Origin: Nitrospinota bacterium
GTDB taxonomy: Bacteria > Nitrospinota_A > UBA7883 > JACRLM01
Length of the DNA stretch: 55,275 bases
Assembly: GCA_016235255.1 (NCBI GenBank)
Contig: JACRLM010000044.1
Coordinates: 1 to 55,275 of the forward strand
Direction: 5' to 3'
How positions within the stretch are numbered: the stretch's first letter is position 1; each line of letters opens with the position of its first letter. The notes below the pieces were generated by a model. It was not told the DNA's origin. It did no database searches and saw only the letters and a list, made by a program, of their open reading frames with translations. Of this stretch, positions 24,429 through 33,274 are shown one piece after another. A program made the translations under genes and the position numbers.

Positions 24429-24815
24429 ATGTCAGATTTAGATCCCAATATCAGAGTGCTTGTTGTCGACGATTTCGCCACCATGCGGAAAATTGAGAAG
24501 AACATCCTGGGCCAGCTTGGCATCAGGAATGTGGACGAGGCGGACGACGGCTCCACCGCCCTTCCCAAGGTGCAGCAAAGCCTCTACGACGTGATCCTGC
24601 TGGACTGGAACATGCCGCAGATGAGCGGACTTGAATTCCTGAAGGCCATCAGGGCCGATCCGAACACCAAGAACGTCCCGGTGATAATGGTCACGGCGGA
24701 AGCTTTGAAGGACAACATAATCGCCGCCGCCCAGGCAGGGGTCAACGACTATGTGGTCAAACCGTTCACCGCGGCTGTGCTTGAGGATAAACTCAAGAAG
24801 GTCCTCAAGAAATAG
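24429..24815 (+). CDS. CheY-like single-domain response regulator
   Basis: The 128 residues are one receiver domain of CheY length. The acidic pair is Asp14-Asp15 (LVVDDF), the phospho-acceptor Asp59 is in LLDWNMPQMSG, and the switch Thr89 (MVTAEA) and Lys111 (VVKPF) are in place. FATMRKIEKNILGQLG and LEDKLKKVL match chemotaxis CheY closely. It most likely binds the flagellar switch after phosphorylation by CheA, but no che genes are near, so a stand-alone receiver in another pathway is possible. It has its own promoter and a GAGGG ribosome site, and it ends at a hairpin. Confidence 0.88.
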   Translation: MSDLDPNIRVLVVDDFATMRKIEKNILGQLGIRNVDEADDGSTALPKVQQSLYDVILLDWNMPQMSGLEFLKAIRADPNTKNVPVIMVTAEALKDNIIAAAQAGVNDYVVKPFTAAVLEDKLKKVLKK

Positions 24816-24824
24816 CCGTTCCTT

Positions 24825-24845
24825 TCCGGATGGCCGCCATCCGGA
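24825..24845. terminator. Bidirectional hairpin after the cheY-like gene
   Basis: TCCGGATGG and CCATCCGGA form a 9-bp stem with loop CCG between convergent genes. It starts nine bases after the cheY-like stop and ends three bases before the TPR-gene stop. Only a weak T-rich stretch follows on the plus strand. Confidence 0.6.
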
Positions 24846-24848
24846 TCA

Positions 24849-25607
24849 CTATTTCCCCGCGGCGCTCTTGGTTATCACTCCATGGAGGAGCTTGGCCTCA
24901 TTGAAGTCCGGCTTTATCTTTAGCGCCTGCTCAAGGCACTTCACCGCGTCGGAGGCGTTTCCGTTTTCATGCAACGCCCGCGCCATGTTGAAATACAGCG
25001 CCTCGTCGTCCGGGTCTATTTCTATCGCCTTTGTATAGTTTGTCACGGCCAGGTCGTACATCTTCCCGCGCCGAAGTTCGATGCCGTATTCGTTAAACAG
25101 GTGCTTGTTGTCCTTGTCGTATATCGTGTCTATGGTGGAAAGCTTTTCGAAGGTCTCCTTGGCCTTGTCCACCTCGCCAAGCTCCATGTGCGCCTTCCCT
25201 TTTCCCAGGTGGGCCACTATGTTCTTCTCGTCGATCTTTATGGCCTGGCCGAACTCGAAGGCGGCGGCGTGATATTCCTTTTTCTCCAGGTGTATTTGGG
25301 CCATATTGGCCTTTTTATCAGAAGCCTCTTTTTTCTTGTCGTCCTCGGTCTTGGGCTTGAACTCGCACTGGTGGGTGGAACAGTCCTTGAACCGCTCCTT
25401 GAATGCGTCCATGGCCACCGTGTCCACCACTATGGAGGTGGGGGTTCCGTCAGGTTTCAGATAAAAAAGGTCCACATCCCCTTTGGTGTTGGTTTTCGCG
25501 TAGTAATGCAGGTCGTGAGGAGTGTCATGCACCCTCCTGGTGGCCATAGTGCCGGCCTCCATTTTTTTTGTCTCGTAATAAATTCCCTTGATATCTTCCG
25601 CAGTCAT
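24849..25607 (-). CDS. TPR-repeat protein of unknown function
   Basis: The 252-residue product has no signal peptide. Residues 1-75 form an unfamiliar beta-type domain (DVDLFYLKPDGTPTSIVVDT), ending in a Cys-x4-Cys pair (DCSTHQCEFKP). A charged linker leads to at least three tetratricopeptide repeats from about residue 95 to the end, for example EYHAAAFEFGQAIKIDEKNI and YDLAVTNYTKAIEIDPDDEA. TPRs mediate protein contacts, so a scaffold role is likely. The ATG at 25607 is preferred over an upstream GTG at 25616 because of a GGACGGTG site. Partners are not evident from the neighbours. Confidence 0.75.
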   Translation of the reverse strand: MTAEDIKGIYYETKKMEAGTMATRRVHDTPHDLHYYAKTNTKGDVDLFYLKPDGTPTSIVVDTVAMDAFKERFKDCSTHQCEFKPKTEDDKKKEASDKKANMAQIHLEKKEYHAAAFEFGQAIKIDEKNIVAHLGKGKAHMELGEVDKAKETFEKLSTIDTIYDKDNKHLFNEYGIELRRGKMYDLAVTNYTKAIEIDPDDEALYFNMARALHENGNASDAVKCLEQALKIKPDFNEAKLLHGVITKSAAGK

Positions 25608-25666
25608 CACCAACACCGTCCGCTGTTTTAAAAGTTGCTCAAGAATAGCATAAAATCGCCTGCTGT

Positions 25667-26878
25667 TCAGCCGTGAAGGGCCATCGTGGCGAAGCTTACC
25701 ACGTTCTCATTCTCCCCCTCCACGTTCTGCCTGTAGCCGAGCACCTGGCCGGACCTGGCCCCGCTCGCCGCAATCAGGGTGTAAAGCGCGGGAAACCCGC
25801 AAACGCGGTTGGTCTTGTTCTTGCGCTCGATCTGGTTGACGAACGCCTCGTTGTCAATGCGGGCAAGGGCGGAAAGAAGCGCCGTGTCGTCGGTCTTTAT
25901 CCTGTCCAGCTCCCGGCCGTCCACCGCATGGCTGTCCCCGAACCTTTGGCCCACATGGGCGAAATCAACGCTGGCGGCGTAACATGCTTTGCGGCCGGAT
26001 TCGGATACGGTCTTTTTGAGCGCTTCGATGAACTTTGCGATCCGCCGAACGTTGAACAGAGGATGGTCCATCTTGAGCGCTTCTTCCGGAAACGAAAGGA
26101 GTATGGGGACCGCTGTGACCGCCGGATTCCGGCCGAATATGTGCGCCATGAACAGCGCCGCAAACTCGATGGAATGCTCCGTCCGATGGGCATGGGCGTT
26201 GCCCAAAATGTCTTCGCCGAAATTTTTCGAGAAATTTGCGATAAATTCCCCGTCCACCCGCATCGTTCCCGCCGGCGTTTCGAAATCCTTGTCTATGCAG
26301 GCGAAAAAATCATCCGTCAACGCATGGCCGATGCCGAGGATTATAAAGAGTTCCGCGCCGCTTTTGGCCGCCCGGCTCCATCCCGCCGCCATCATGTCCC
26401 CCCCCACGCGAAAATCAATATGCGGAACGACCACCGCCTTAAGCCCGTTTGCAGGCTCATCCGTCGCCGCCGATTTTAGAAGTGAATCGAGCACTCCCTT
26501 AAGTTCTGCGCTGTCATCCGGATAACTTTTCCCGGCAAACGCGGCGGGGCGGGTTTTGAGCGAATTGAATTCGTCCGTCACAGCCTTTTTGCGGCCGCGG
26601 AACCTCTCATTGTCCAGAAGGTATGCCTCGTCGAGCGCGTGTACAAGCCCGGCCACTTCACCCGGCTCCATAGGCTGGCCGAACTGGGCCTCGAACTCCT
26701 CGCAGAGTATTTCGACGCTCCTGGAGCCGTCCATCATTGACATGACAAAAAACGCCGGCAGAGAAACGGAGATGGGCGTTTCACAGAAATTCGCGGGATC
26801 GAAAAAAGTCACCATCCGCCGCCCATCGTGTTCGCCGACAGAAGCTTGCACATTGCGCAGCAACGGAAAATCATTCAT
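25667..26878 (-). CDS. MEMO1-family protein (AmmeMemoRadiSam system protein B) with N-terminal extension
   Basis: The 403 residues split into an extra N-terminal domain of about 115 residues and a MEMO domain. Expected MEMO residues are visible: His in VVPHIDFRVGG, His in GIGHAL, RTEHSIEF, DFAHVGQRFGDSHAVDG and the Cys of VCGFPALYTL. The fold is related to class III extradiol dioxygenases; bacterial function is unproven. In other genomes it sits with AmmeMemoRadiSam A and a radical SAM enzyme, neither of which is here. The N-terminal part (MDGSRSVEILCEEFEAQFGQ) resembles a PqqD-type peptide-binding fold in pattern, a weak impression only. Confidence 0.85.
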   Translation of the reverse strand: MNDFPLLRNVQASVGEHDGRRMVTFFDPANFCETPISVSLPAFFVMSMMDGSRSVEILCEEFEAQFGQPMEPGEVAGLVHALDEAYLLDNERFRGRKKAVTDEFNSLKTRPAAFAGKSYPDDSAELKGVLDSLLKSAATDEPANGLKAVVVPHIDFRVGGDMMAAGWSRAAKSGAELFIILGIGHALTDDFFACIDKDFETPAGTMRVDGEFIANFSKNFGEDILGNAHAHRTEHSIEFAALFMAHIFGRNPAVTAVPILLSFPEEALKMDHPLFNVRRIAKFIEALKKTVSESGRKACYAASVDFAHVGQRFGDSHAVDGRELDRIKTDDTALLSALARIDNEAFVNQIERKNKTNRVCGFPALYTLIAASGARSGQVLGYRQNVEGENENVVSFATMALHG

Positions 26879-26977
26879 AATCGGCCGCCACCTGATTTAA
26901 AACGCCTGTCTGTCATTCTACATCCGATTTTCAGGTAGAATCGTCATTCATACATAATAAATATCCAAGGGACGGCA

Positions 26978-28153
26978 ATGAAGCGGATAGCGGTGACAGG
27001 GGGAGATGTGATCACTCCGGCGGGATTGATAGGAAACGGACTTGTGTTGATCCGCGGTGGCAGGATCGAATACGCCGGCGCGGCCAGAACGATCCCCTTG
27101 GGAGCTTGCGAAAAAATAGACGCAGGGGGATTGACCGTATCTCCCGGCCTGATAGACGCGCACACCCACCTTGGCGTTTACGCCGAAGGGACCGGCGCGC
27201 CGGGCGAGGACGGCAACGAGATGATAGATCCCGTAACCCCCCATGTGCGCGCCATCGACTCCATAGACCACACGGACAGGGCCTTTATTGAAGCGCGCGA
27301 AGGGGGCGTAACCTGCGTGATGATAACACCAGGTTCCGCCAATGTCATCGGCGGCTCCATATGTGCCGCTAAAACATTTGGGCGCACGGCGGACGACATG
27401 GTGATTGCAAAGGATATCGGCCAGAAGATGGCCACCGGGGAAAATCCGAAGAGGGTGTATGGGGAAAAACACAAAGCTCCCATGACAAGGATGGGGATCG
27501 CCGCCGTACTGCGCTCCACGCTTGTGGAGGCGATAAACTATAAAAAGAAAGTTGCGGCGAAGAAAGACACCGCGCGAGACCTGAAACTGGAAGCCCTGCA
27601 ATCCGTGGTCGCAGGAAAACTCCCGGCCCGCGTCCATGCCCACCGGGCGGACGACATAATGACGGCCATCCGCATCGCGGAGGAATTCGGGTTAAAGCTT
27701 GTGATCGAGCATGGGACCGAGGCGTACAAGATCGCCGACATCCTGGCGGCGAAAAAAATACCGGTGAACATCGGCCCCACATCCTCCAGCAGGAGCAAGA
27801 TTGAACTTAAAGACCTTGCGCGGGACAACGCGGTGCGCTGCATGGAGGCAGGCGTCCGGGTGGCGCTTATCACCGACCATCCGGTGATGCCCATACAGGA
27901 CATCCGGCAGGAGGCGATAAAGCTTGTTCGCGACTACGGGGCGGACAGGACAGAGGTGTTTAAAACCGTGACCATTAATCCGGCCATCACGCTGGGAGTG
28001 GAAAAGCGGGTGGGGTCGCTGGAAAAAGGGAAGGACGCGGACATCGCCATATTCACCGGCCACCCGCTCGACGGCGGAGCAAGGTGCGTGATGACGATGG
28101 TGGACGGGGCAATGGTCTTTGATGGGCGGGAAGGCAAAAAGTCAAAACACTAA
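26978..28153 (+). CDS. Amidohydrolase-family metal-dependent hydrolase (imidazolonepropionase-like)
   Basis: The 391 residues show the amidohydrolase pattern: a beta-sandwich start (GDVITPAGLIGNGLVLIRGG), metal-binding GLIDAHTHLG near residue 58, HAHRADDIMTAIRIAEEFG near 213, IEHGTEA near 237 and the Asp of ALITDHPV near 293. The end has the usual VGSLEKGKDADIAIF motif. The sequence is closest by eye to imidazolonepropionase-like and dihydroorotase-like proteins of unassigned substrate. No signal peptide is present, so it acts in the cytoplasm. It is divergent from the MEMO gene and ends eight bases from the mqnC stop. Confidence 0.85.
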   Translation: MKRIAVTGGDVITPAGLIGNGLVLIRGGRIEYAGAARTIPLGACEKIDAGGLTVSPGLIDAHTHLGVYAEGTGAPGEDGNEMIDPVTPHVRAIDSIDHTDRAFIEAREGGVTCVMITPGSANVIGGSICAAKTFGRTADDMVIAKDIGQKMATGENPKRVYGEKHKAPMTRMGIAAVLRSTLVEAINYKKKVAAKKDTARDLKLEALQSVVAGKLPARVHAHRADDIMTAIRIAEEFGLKLVIEHGTEAYKIADILAAKKIPVNIGPTSSSRSKIELKDLARDNAVRCMEAGVRVALITDHPVMPIQDIRQEAIKLVRDYGADRTEVFKTVTINPAITLGVEKRVGSLEKGKDADIAIFTGHPLDGGARCVMTMVDGAMVFDGREGKKSKH

Positions 28154-28161
28154 AACGCCTG

Positions 28162-29235
28162 TCATTCCAGCAGTTCGTACCTCATGTTCCTCCGCTTCGG
28201 AACGTAACCGGCGTCCTCGATGATGCGCCGGATATCCTTCTCGCTCATCCGGAACGCCACTCCCGCGGCGGCCACCACGTTCTCCTCGATCATGGTGGAC
28301 CCCATGTCGTTTGCGCCGAAATATAGGGCCATCTGCGCGATTTTGGGCCCCTGGGTCACCCAAGATGACTGCATGTTGTCCACATTGTCCAGATACAGCC
28401 GGGAGACGGCCAGCGTCCTCAGGTAATCGAATCCGCCGCTTTTGCTTTCAAGCTTGATGGCCGTGTTGTCCGGCTGGAACGTCCATGGGATGAACGCGGT
28501 GAACCCCCCGGTTTCGTCCTGCAAATCACGGATTCTTCGCAGACTCTCCACACGCTCGCAAAGCGTTTCTATATGGCCGAACATCATGGTGGCGGTGGTG
28601 CGCATGCCAAGCTTGTGCGCCTGGCGCATCACATCTATCCATTCGTCCGCGCCGCACTTGCCGGGGCTGATTTTGTTGCGCACCCTGTCCACAAGTATCT
28701 CCGCCCCGCCGCCGGGGATGGAGTCCAGCCCGGCGTCCTTGAGCCTGCGGATGGCTCCGGACACCGTCAATCCCGACAGGCTGGCGATATGGACAATCTC
28801 CGGCGGGGAGAAGGCGTGCACATGGACGCCGTGCTTCGTTTTGATCTGCCGCAAAAGCTCCTCATACCATTCGATGGTGTGGGTGGGATGCAATCCCCCT
28901 TGCATCAGAATCTGCGATCCGCCAAGCTCCACAGTTTCGGCGATCTTGCGGTCTATTTCCTCAAAGGGGAGCACATAACCGTCCTCCGCCCCCTCCACCC
29001 GGAAAAAGGCGCAGAACCGGCAGCCGGAAACGCACACGTTGGTATAGTTGATGTTCCGGTCGATTATGTATGTGACCACCAACTCAGGTTTTTTCGCCAT
29101 ACGAATGGCGTTTGCCGCCTGGCCGAGGGAAAGGATGTCCGTGGATTCCATAAGCCGCATGGCGTCCTCGTCCGAAAGACGAGCGCCGCCGCCGGTCTCC
29201 TCCAGAATCTTTTCTAATTCTCTCACGTCCGTCAT
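28162..29235 (-). CDS. mqnC: Cyclic dehypoxanthinyl futalosine synthase (radical SAM)
   Basis: MqnC cyclises dehypoxanthine futalosine in the futalosine route to menaquinone. The 357 residues have the radical SAM Cys motif at 68, 72 and 75 (NYTNVCVSGCRFCAFF), ILMQGGLHPTHTIEWYEELL, DAGLDSIPGGGAEIL, and TTATMMFGHIET. These match MqnC rather than MqnE; the mqnE copy at 52907 differs in each. It is the last gene of the M16/CNNM operon, its start overlapping the upstream stop by four bases. No other menaquinone gene lies in this operon. Confidence 0.92.
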   Translation of the reverse strand: MTDVRELEKILEETGGGARLSDEDAMRLMESTDILSLGQAANAIRMAKKPELVVTYIIDRNINYTNVCVSGCRFCAFFRVEGAEDGYVLPFEEIDRKIAETVELGGSQILMQGGLHPTHTIEWYEELLRQIKTKHGVHVHAFSPPEIVHIASLSGLTVSGAIRRLKDAGLDSIPGGGAEILVDRVRNKISPGKCGADEWIDVMRQAHKLGMRTTATMMFGHIETLCERVESLRRIRDLQDETGGFTAFIPWTFQPDNTAIKLESKSGGFDYLRTLAVSRLYLDNVDNMQSSWVTQGPKIAQMALYFGANDMGSTMIEENVVAAAGVAFRMSEKDIRRIIEDAGYVPKRRNMRYELLE

Positions 29236-30509
29236 TTTGGGGCCTTCTCCGCCTCGCCTCCGCCCCGCAAATCCAGCAGCTCCACCGATTTCACCTTGCG
29301 CTCCGTGGCGTCCAGGATCGTGATAAGGTACGGCCCGATGGCCATAGTTTCACGTATGCGCGGGATTCGCTCCACGGCGTCGTTGACAAAGCCGGAAAGG
29401 GTCTCGTAATCCCCTTTGGGGACGCCCAGGCCAAGCTCTTCGTTGAGGCTGTCTATCTCCATCATCGCGTCAATGACGTAGCGGCCTCCGCCGAGTTTTT
29501 CAAAGAATTTCACGGGGCTGTCATATTCGTCCTCTATCTCGCCGACGATTTCCTCCACCAGGTCCTCTATGGTGACGATGCCGATGGCCCCGCCGTATTC
29601 GTCCACCACAACCGCCATGTGGACGTTGTTCTCCTGCATTTCCTTTAGCAGCACGGGGTTGCGCTTGGTGACGGGGGTGTAGAACGCGGGCGCCATCACC
29701 TTGTCCACACGGATGGAGAGGTCCTGGTACTTTAAAATGTCGAACGCGCCGATTATCCCGGCGATGTTGAATATGCGTTCCACGAACACAGGCAGCCTGG
29801 AGTAGCCGCTTTCGGCTATCCTGGCCTTCGCCTCGGCCAGGGTGGAAACGGACGGCACGCCGACAACTGTCACAAGCGGCCTCATGACCGTGTCCACCGT
29901 GTTGGTCTTGAACTCGAATATCTTGTGGATCATTTTCTTTTCTTCGTGGGCCAGGTCGAGCCTGTCCTCGCTCATCTTTGTGAGCAGCAGGATCTCCTCC
30001 CTGCTCACAAGCCCGGAGGAGAGCCCTTTGCGCCCGAGGAACACCCGGACAAATGCGCGGGATATCAGGGAAGTCACGGCCAACAGCGGAGCGAAAAGCT
30101 TCTGCGCGGCGGAAAGGGGATTGCCGATATAAGGGGCCAGCCAGTCCGCATGCCGGCGGAAGACCATTTTCGGGACTATTTCCCCTAAAATTAGCGTCAG
30201 GGGCCCCATCACCAGGAAGGCATAGAAATCCGCGTCACTTTCCCCCAGCCGCGATGCGGCGAAAGCTGTGGCGATGGCCGACCCGGCGAAGACGCTTACA
30301 TTGGTGCCCGCGGATGTGGCGCCGAAAATCCGCTCCGGCCGTTTCAGCAGGTTTTCAAGCTTGGCGGCCCTTTCGTCGCCGTTCTCGGCCATGTGGCGCA
30401 TCTTTATCCGGTTAAACGAAATCAACGCCAGTTCGCTGCCGGAAAAAAATCCTTCCAGCACCAGGAAGAAAAGGATAAGGATGACGGTGAGCGCTATTTC
30501 CATCGTCAC
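29232..30509 (-). CDS. CNNM/CorC-family membrane protein with CBS pair (distal copy)
   Basis: The 425 residues carry an N-terminal CNNM transmembrane domain of three to four helices ([20 protein letters not shown]), two CBS domains ([47 protein letters not shown]) and a CorC/HlyC domain ([19 protein letters not shown]). Relatives are Mg2+ or Co2+ efflux or resistance proteins, historically called hemolysins without toxin activity. It overlaps its paralogue upstream and mqnC downstream by four bases each, implying coupled translation. The two copies may form a heteromer, as seen for other paired CNNM proteins. Confidence 0.9.
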   Translation of the reverse strand: MTMEIALTVILILFFLVLEGFFSGSELALISFNRIKMRHMAENGDERAAKLENLLKRPERIFGATSAGTNVSVFAGSAIATAFAASRLGESDADFYAFLVMGPLTLILGEIVPKMVFRRHADWLAPYIGNPLSAAQKLFAPLLAVTSLISRAFVRVFLGRKGLSSGLVSREEILLLTKMSEDRLDLAHEEKKMIHKIFEFKTNTVDTVMRPLVTVVGVPSVSTLAEAKARIAESGYSRLPVFVERIFNIAGIIGAFDILKYQDLSIRVDKVMAPAFYTPVTKRNPVLLKEMQENNVHMAVVVDEYGGAIGIVTIEDLVEEIVGEIEDEYDSPVKFFEKLGGGRYVIDAMMEIDSLNEELGLGVPKGDYETLSGFVNDAVERIPRIRETMAIGPYLITILDATERKVKSVELLDLRGGGEAEKAPK

Positions 30510-31786
30510 TCTTCCCCCTCATGCCCGCCATTATGGCCCGGCGCTTTCATCCGAAGCTCCGTTATCCTGCGCCCTTTCAGGCGCTCCACGGTGAAAGTCA
30601 GCCCCTCGGCCTCCACGCTTTCCCCGGTCGCAGGAACGCGCCCGAACAGATGGAACACGTAACCGCCGATGGTCTCAAGCTCTTCATGCTCCAGGTTGGT
30701 GTTGAACCGCTCGCTGAAATCCTCCAGCGGCATCGAGGCCTGTATGATATAGGTGTCCGCTCCCGCCCTTTTTACATCATGCCCCTGCTCGCGGATCTGG
30801 CTGGGATTTACGCCGATCAATTCGCTTATTATGTCGTCCAGTGTGATCACCCCCTGCACGCCGCCATACTCGTCCATGGCCACGGCCATGTGGCTCTTGC
30901 GCTTCTTAAACTCGCGCAGCAGTTCGTTTATCGTCATCGTCTCCGGCACTATGAACGGTTCGCGAAGCAGGCTCTTGAGCGTCACGGCCGGATCTGGCGG
31001 GTGTGACAGCTTGAGCAGGTCCTTTTTGAAAAGCACCCCCTCGATATTGTCTATGGCGCCGTGGAACACAGGGGCGCGGGCAAAGCTGGACTCCGCCATT
31101 TTCCCCCACGCCTCCACAAGCGGCGTGGAGACGTCCAGGGCCAGTATTTCAGTCCTGGGGGTCATCACCTCCCGCACCGTCAGGTCGCCCAGATCGAACA
31201 CGGAGCGGATCATCTCCCGCTCCCCTTCGTCTATCACTCCCTCGTTGGCGCTTTTCTCCATGAGGGTCTTGATCTCGTCTTCCGTGAGCATGGAGCTGGC
31301 CGAGGATGCCTTGCCTCCGAACCAGCTTGCTATTCCCGCCGCCAGCCACGTCACCACTATCTGGACGGGGGAAATCACCCACATGAACACCGTGAGCGGG
31401 ACCGATGACAGCAGCGCCCACTTTTCATTGCTGTAATGAGCGAAAGTCTTGGGGGTGATTTCGCCGAACACCAGCAGGGCAAACACCCCCGCTCCCAGCG
31501 CCAGGGCCACCCCTGCGTCGCCGAAAAGCTCCAGGGCAAGGAAAGTCATGACCGACGATATGGCCACGTTCACAAGCTCGTTGGCGATGTAAAGGGTGAC
31601 AAGCAGTTTTTGCGGATCGGAAAGGAGAGCGGCCACGCGCTCCCCCATCAATCCGCGCTCCCTGCCGAGCTTTTCCACCTGCAGCCGCGTCAGCGAAAAG
31701 AACGCCACCTCGCTGCCGGAAAAAAAGGCGGAGGCCGACAACAGCACGGGCAAAAGCACCCAACGGAAAGTCAAGGATTCGTCCAT
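30506..31786 (-). CDS. CNNM/CorC-family membrane protein with CBS pair (proximal copy)
   Basis: This 426-residue paralogue of the next gene has the same order: CNNM helices (ASAFFSGSEVAFFSLTRLQV), CBS pair (VMTPRTEILALDVSTPLVEA; MAVAMDEYGGVQGVITLDDI) and the C-terminal domain (DFSERFNTNLEHEELETIGG). The FSGSE motif near residue 23 forms part of the ion site in characterised CNNM structures. It starts 24 bases after the M16 lipoprotein gene and shares four bases with the second copy. A divalent-cation transport or sensing role is likely; specificity is not visible. Confidence 0.9.
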   Translation of the reverse strand: MDESLTFRWVLLPVLLSASAFFSGSEVAFFSLTRLQVEKLGRERGLMGERVAALLSDPQKLLVTLYIANELVNVAISSVMTFLALELFGDAGVALALGAGVFALLVFGEITPKTFAHYSNEKWALLSSVPLTVFMWVISPVQIVVTWLAAGIASWFGGKASSASSMLTEDEIKTLMEKSANEGVIDEGEREMIRSVFDLGDLTVREVMTPRTEILALDVSTPLVEAWGKMAESSFARAPVFHGAIDNIEGVLFKKDLLKLSHPPDPAVTLKSLLREPFIVPETMTINELLREFKKRKSHMAVAMDEYGGVQGVITLDDIISELIGVNPSQIREQGHDVKRAGADTYIIQASMPLEDFSERFNTNLEHEELETIGGYVFHLFGRVPATGESVEAEGLTFTVERLKGRRITELRMKAPGHNGGHEGEE

Positions 31787-31810
31787 GTCAAAACACTATG
31801 TTCTGGCGCA

Positions 31811-33274
31811 TCAATCGCGTGAAGGATATTCGCGCAAGGATATCCTCTCCACCTTTCCAAAACCAGCCAGCTGCTTTTCCAGCCCGGCCGGGTCCCCAAC
31901 CACCACTATCTTTAATTCATCAGGTCTTAGATGGTTTTTCGCCGCTTCCAGCACGTCGTCCGCGGTCACTTTCATCACTTTTTCCCGGAACGTCTCCAGG
32001 TAATCGGCCGGCATGCCGTAATAGTCTATTATCATGCGCTGCTCAAGGATGCGCCCCGGCGTGTCGAAAATGAAAACGAAGGAGTTTATCAGCGAGTCTT
32101 TCGCCGCTTTAAGCTCCATTGGGTCCACCTTTCCGGTCCTCATTTTCGAAACCTCGTCCATGAAGATGGAAAGCACTTCTCCGGCGCTTTGCGTCTTGGT
32201 CTCGGCGCCCATCGTAAATGAGCCATTTTCCCATCTTCCGCCCATATTATAAGACCAGACGGAATAGGCCAGACCTTTGTCCGTCCGCACTTTCTGCATA
32301 AGACGGGAGGCGAATCCGGACCCGCCCAGTATTTCATCCATCACCCGCACCGCCTGATAATCCGGATCTGTCCTCTTAAGGCCAAGATGGCCCGCCCTTA
32401 TCACCGCCTGCGGAAGCTTCTTGGCCGCGAGGTACAATCTTCTTTCGTGGTCATCCGCGGCCTTAGGCGTGGCGCGAAGATTTGCGGGCTCTCCCTGCCA
32501 GTCCCCAAACAGCTTCTCAAGGGTGGACATCAGATCCTTTTCGTCAAAATCCCCGGTCACACCCATAATCACAGAAGAGGGGCGTACGCTGTTTTTATAA
32601 AATTCCACAACATCGCGCCGTGTGATGGATTTCACAGACTCCATTGTCGGACGCGCTCCGTATGGTGAGCCCTTATAAATCAGCTTTGAAAGCTCCCTGT
32701 CGCCTATCCCGGTGGGCTCGTCGTTCTCGCGGCGGATACCGTCGAGCATCCGCGCCCGGGCCAGTTCCAGCCTGTCGTTGTCGAACCTCGGCCTGCGAAG
32801 GACATCGGCGAATATCGCCAGCCCTTCTTTTAAGTCCTTGCTCATCACCGAAAGCGACGCCCTGCCAGCTTCGTCCGCAATGCCGGTCTCCACGGAGGCG
32901 GCCATGCTTTCAAGCTTTTCGTCCAGCGCGTCCGCAGGCATGGACGCCGCCCCGCCGGACCTCCACACCGCCCCCGTTAGCGCCGCAAGGCCTGTCGTCC
33001 CGGCCGGATCCCAAATGGAGCCGGTTTTAGCCATGGCCATCACGTTTACTATCGGCAGCTCCTTGTCCGGCATAAGGTGAACACGCATCCCGTTGGAAAG
33101 GGTGACGACTTTAGTTTTGGGGACATCGGTCTTGATCGGTTTGTAATCGAGCAGGTAAAACCTGTCCACCGACGATTTGGTAGGCTCCGGCTGTATCTTT
33201 GCAAGCGTGGGATAACACCCGCCGAGTACCTGTATTGTCAATGCGAGAACCAGCCCTCGCGTAATCTGTCTCAT
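31811..33274 (-). CDS. M16-family peptidase-like lipoprotein, non-catalytic partner
   Basis: From ATG 33274, which overlaps the upstream stop by four bases, the protein has 487 residues. It starts with a lipoprotein signal peptide (lipobox LGGC, lipidated Cys near residue 19). Two M16 domains follow, but the zinc motif HxxEH is absent: the equivalent region reads GTTGLAALTGAVWRSGG. The second half keeps the substrate-handling pattern SGFASRLMQKVRTDKGLAYS. In M16B pairs such a subunit supplies the Arg/Tyr side to a catalytic partner, which the upstream gene encodes. It would sit on a membrane facing the periplasm. The longer 528-codon frame extends upstream only within the neighbouring gene. 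Confidence 0.88.
   Translation of the reverse strand: MRQITRGLVLALTIQVLGGCYPTLAKIQPEPTKSSVDRFYLLDYKPIKTDVPKTKVVTLSNGMRVHLMPDKELPIVNVMAMAKTGSIWDPAGTTGLAALTGAVWRSGGAASMPADALDEKLESMAASVETGIADEAGRASLSVMSKDLKEGLAIFADVLRRPRFDNDRLELARARMLDGIRRENDEPTGIGDRELSKLIYKGSPYGARPTMESVKSITRRDVVEFYKNSVRPSSVIMGVTGDFDEKDLMSTLEKLFGDWQGEPANLRATPKAADDHERRLYLAAKKLPQAVIRAGHLGLKRTDPDYQAVRVMDEILGGSGFASRLMQKVRTDKGLAYSVWSYNMGGRWENGSFTMGAETKTQSAGEVLSIFMDEVSKMRTGKVDPMELKAAKDSLINSFVFIFDTPGRILEQRMIIDYYGMPADYLETFREKVMKVTADDVLEAAKNHLRPDELKIVVVGDPAGLEKQLAGFGKVERISLREYPSRD

Noticed and set aside
27178..27903. Several minus-strand frames inside the amidohydrolase gene.
   Set aside because: All are shadows of the plus-strand gene, whose metal motifs and start are clear.
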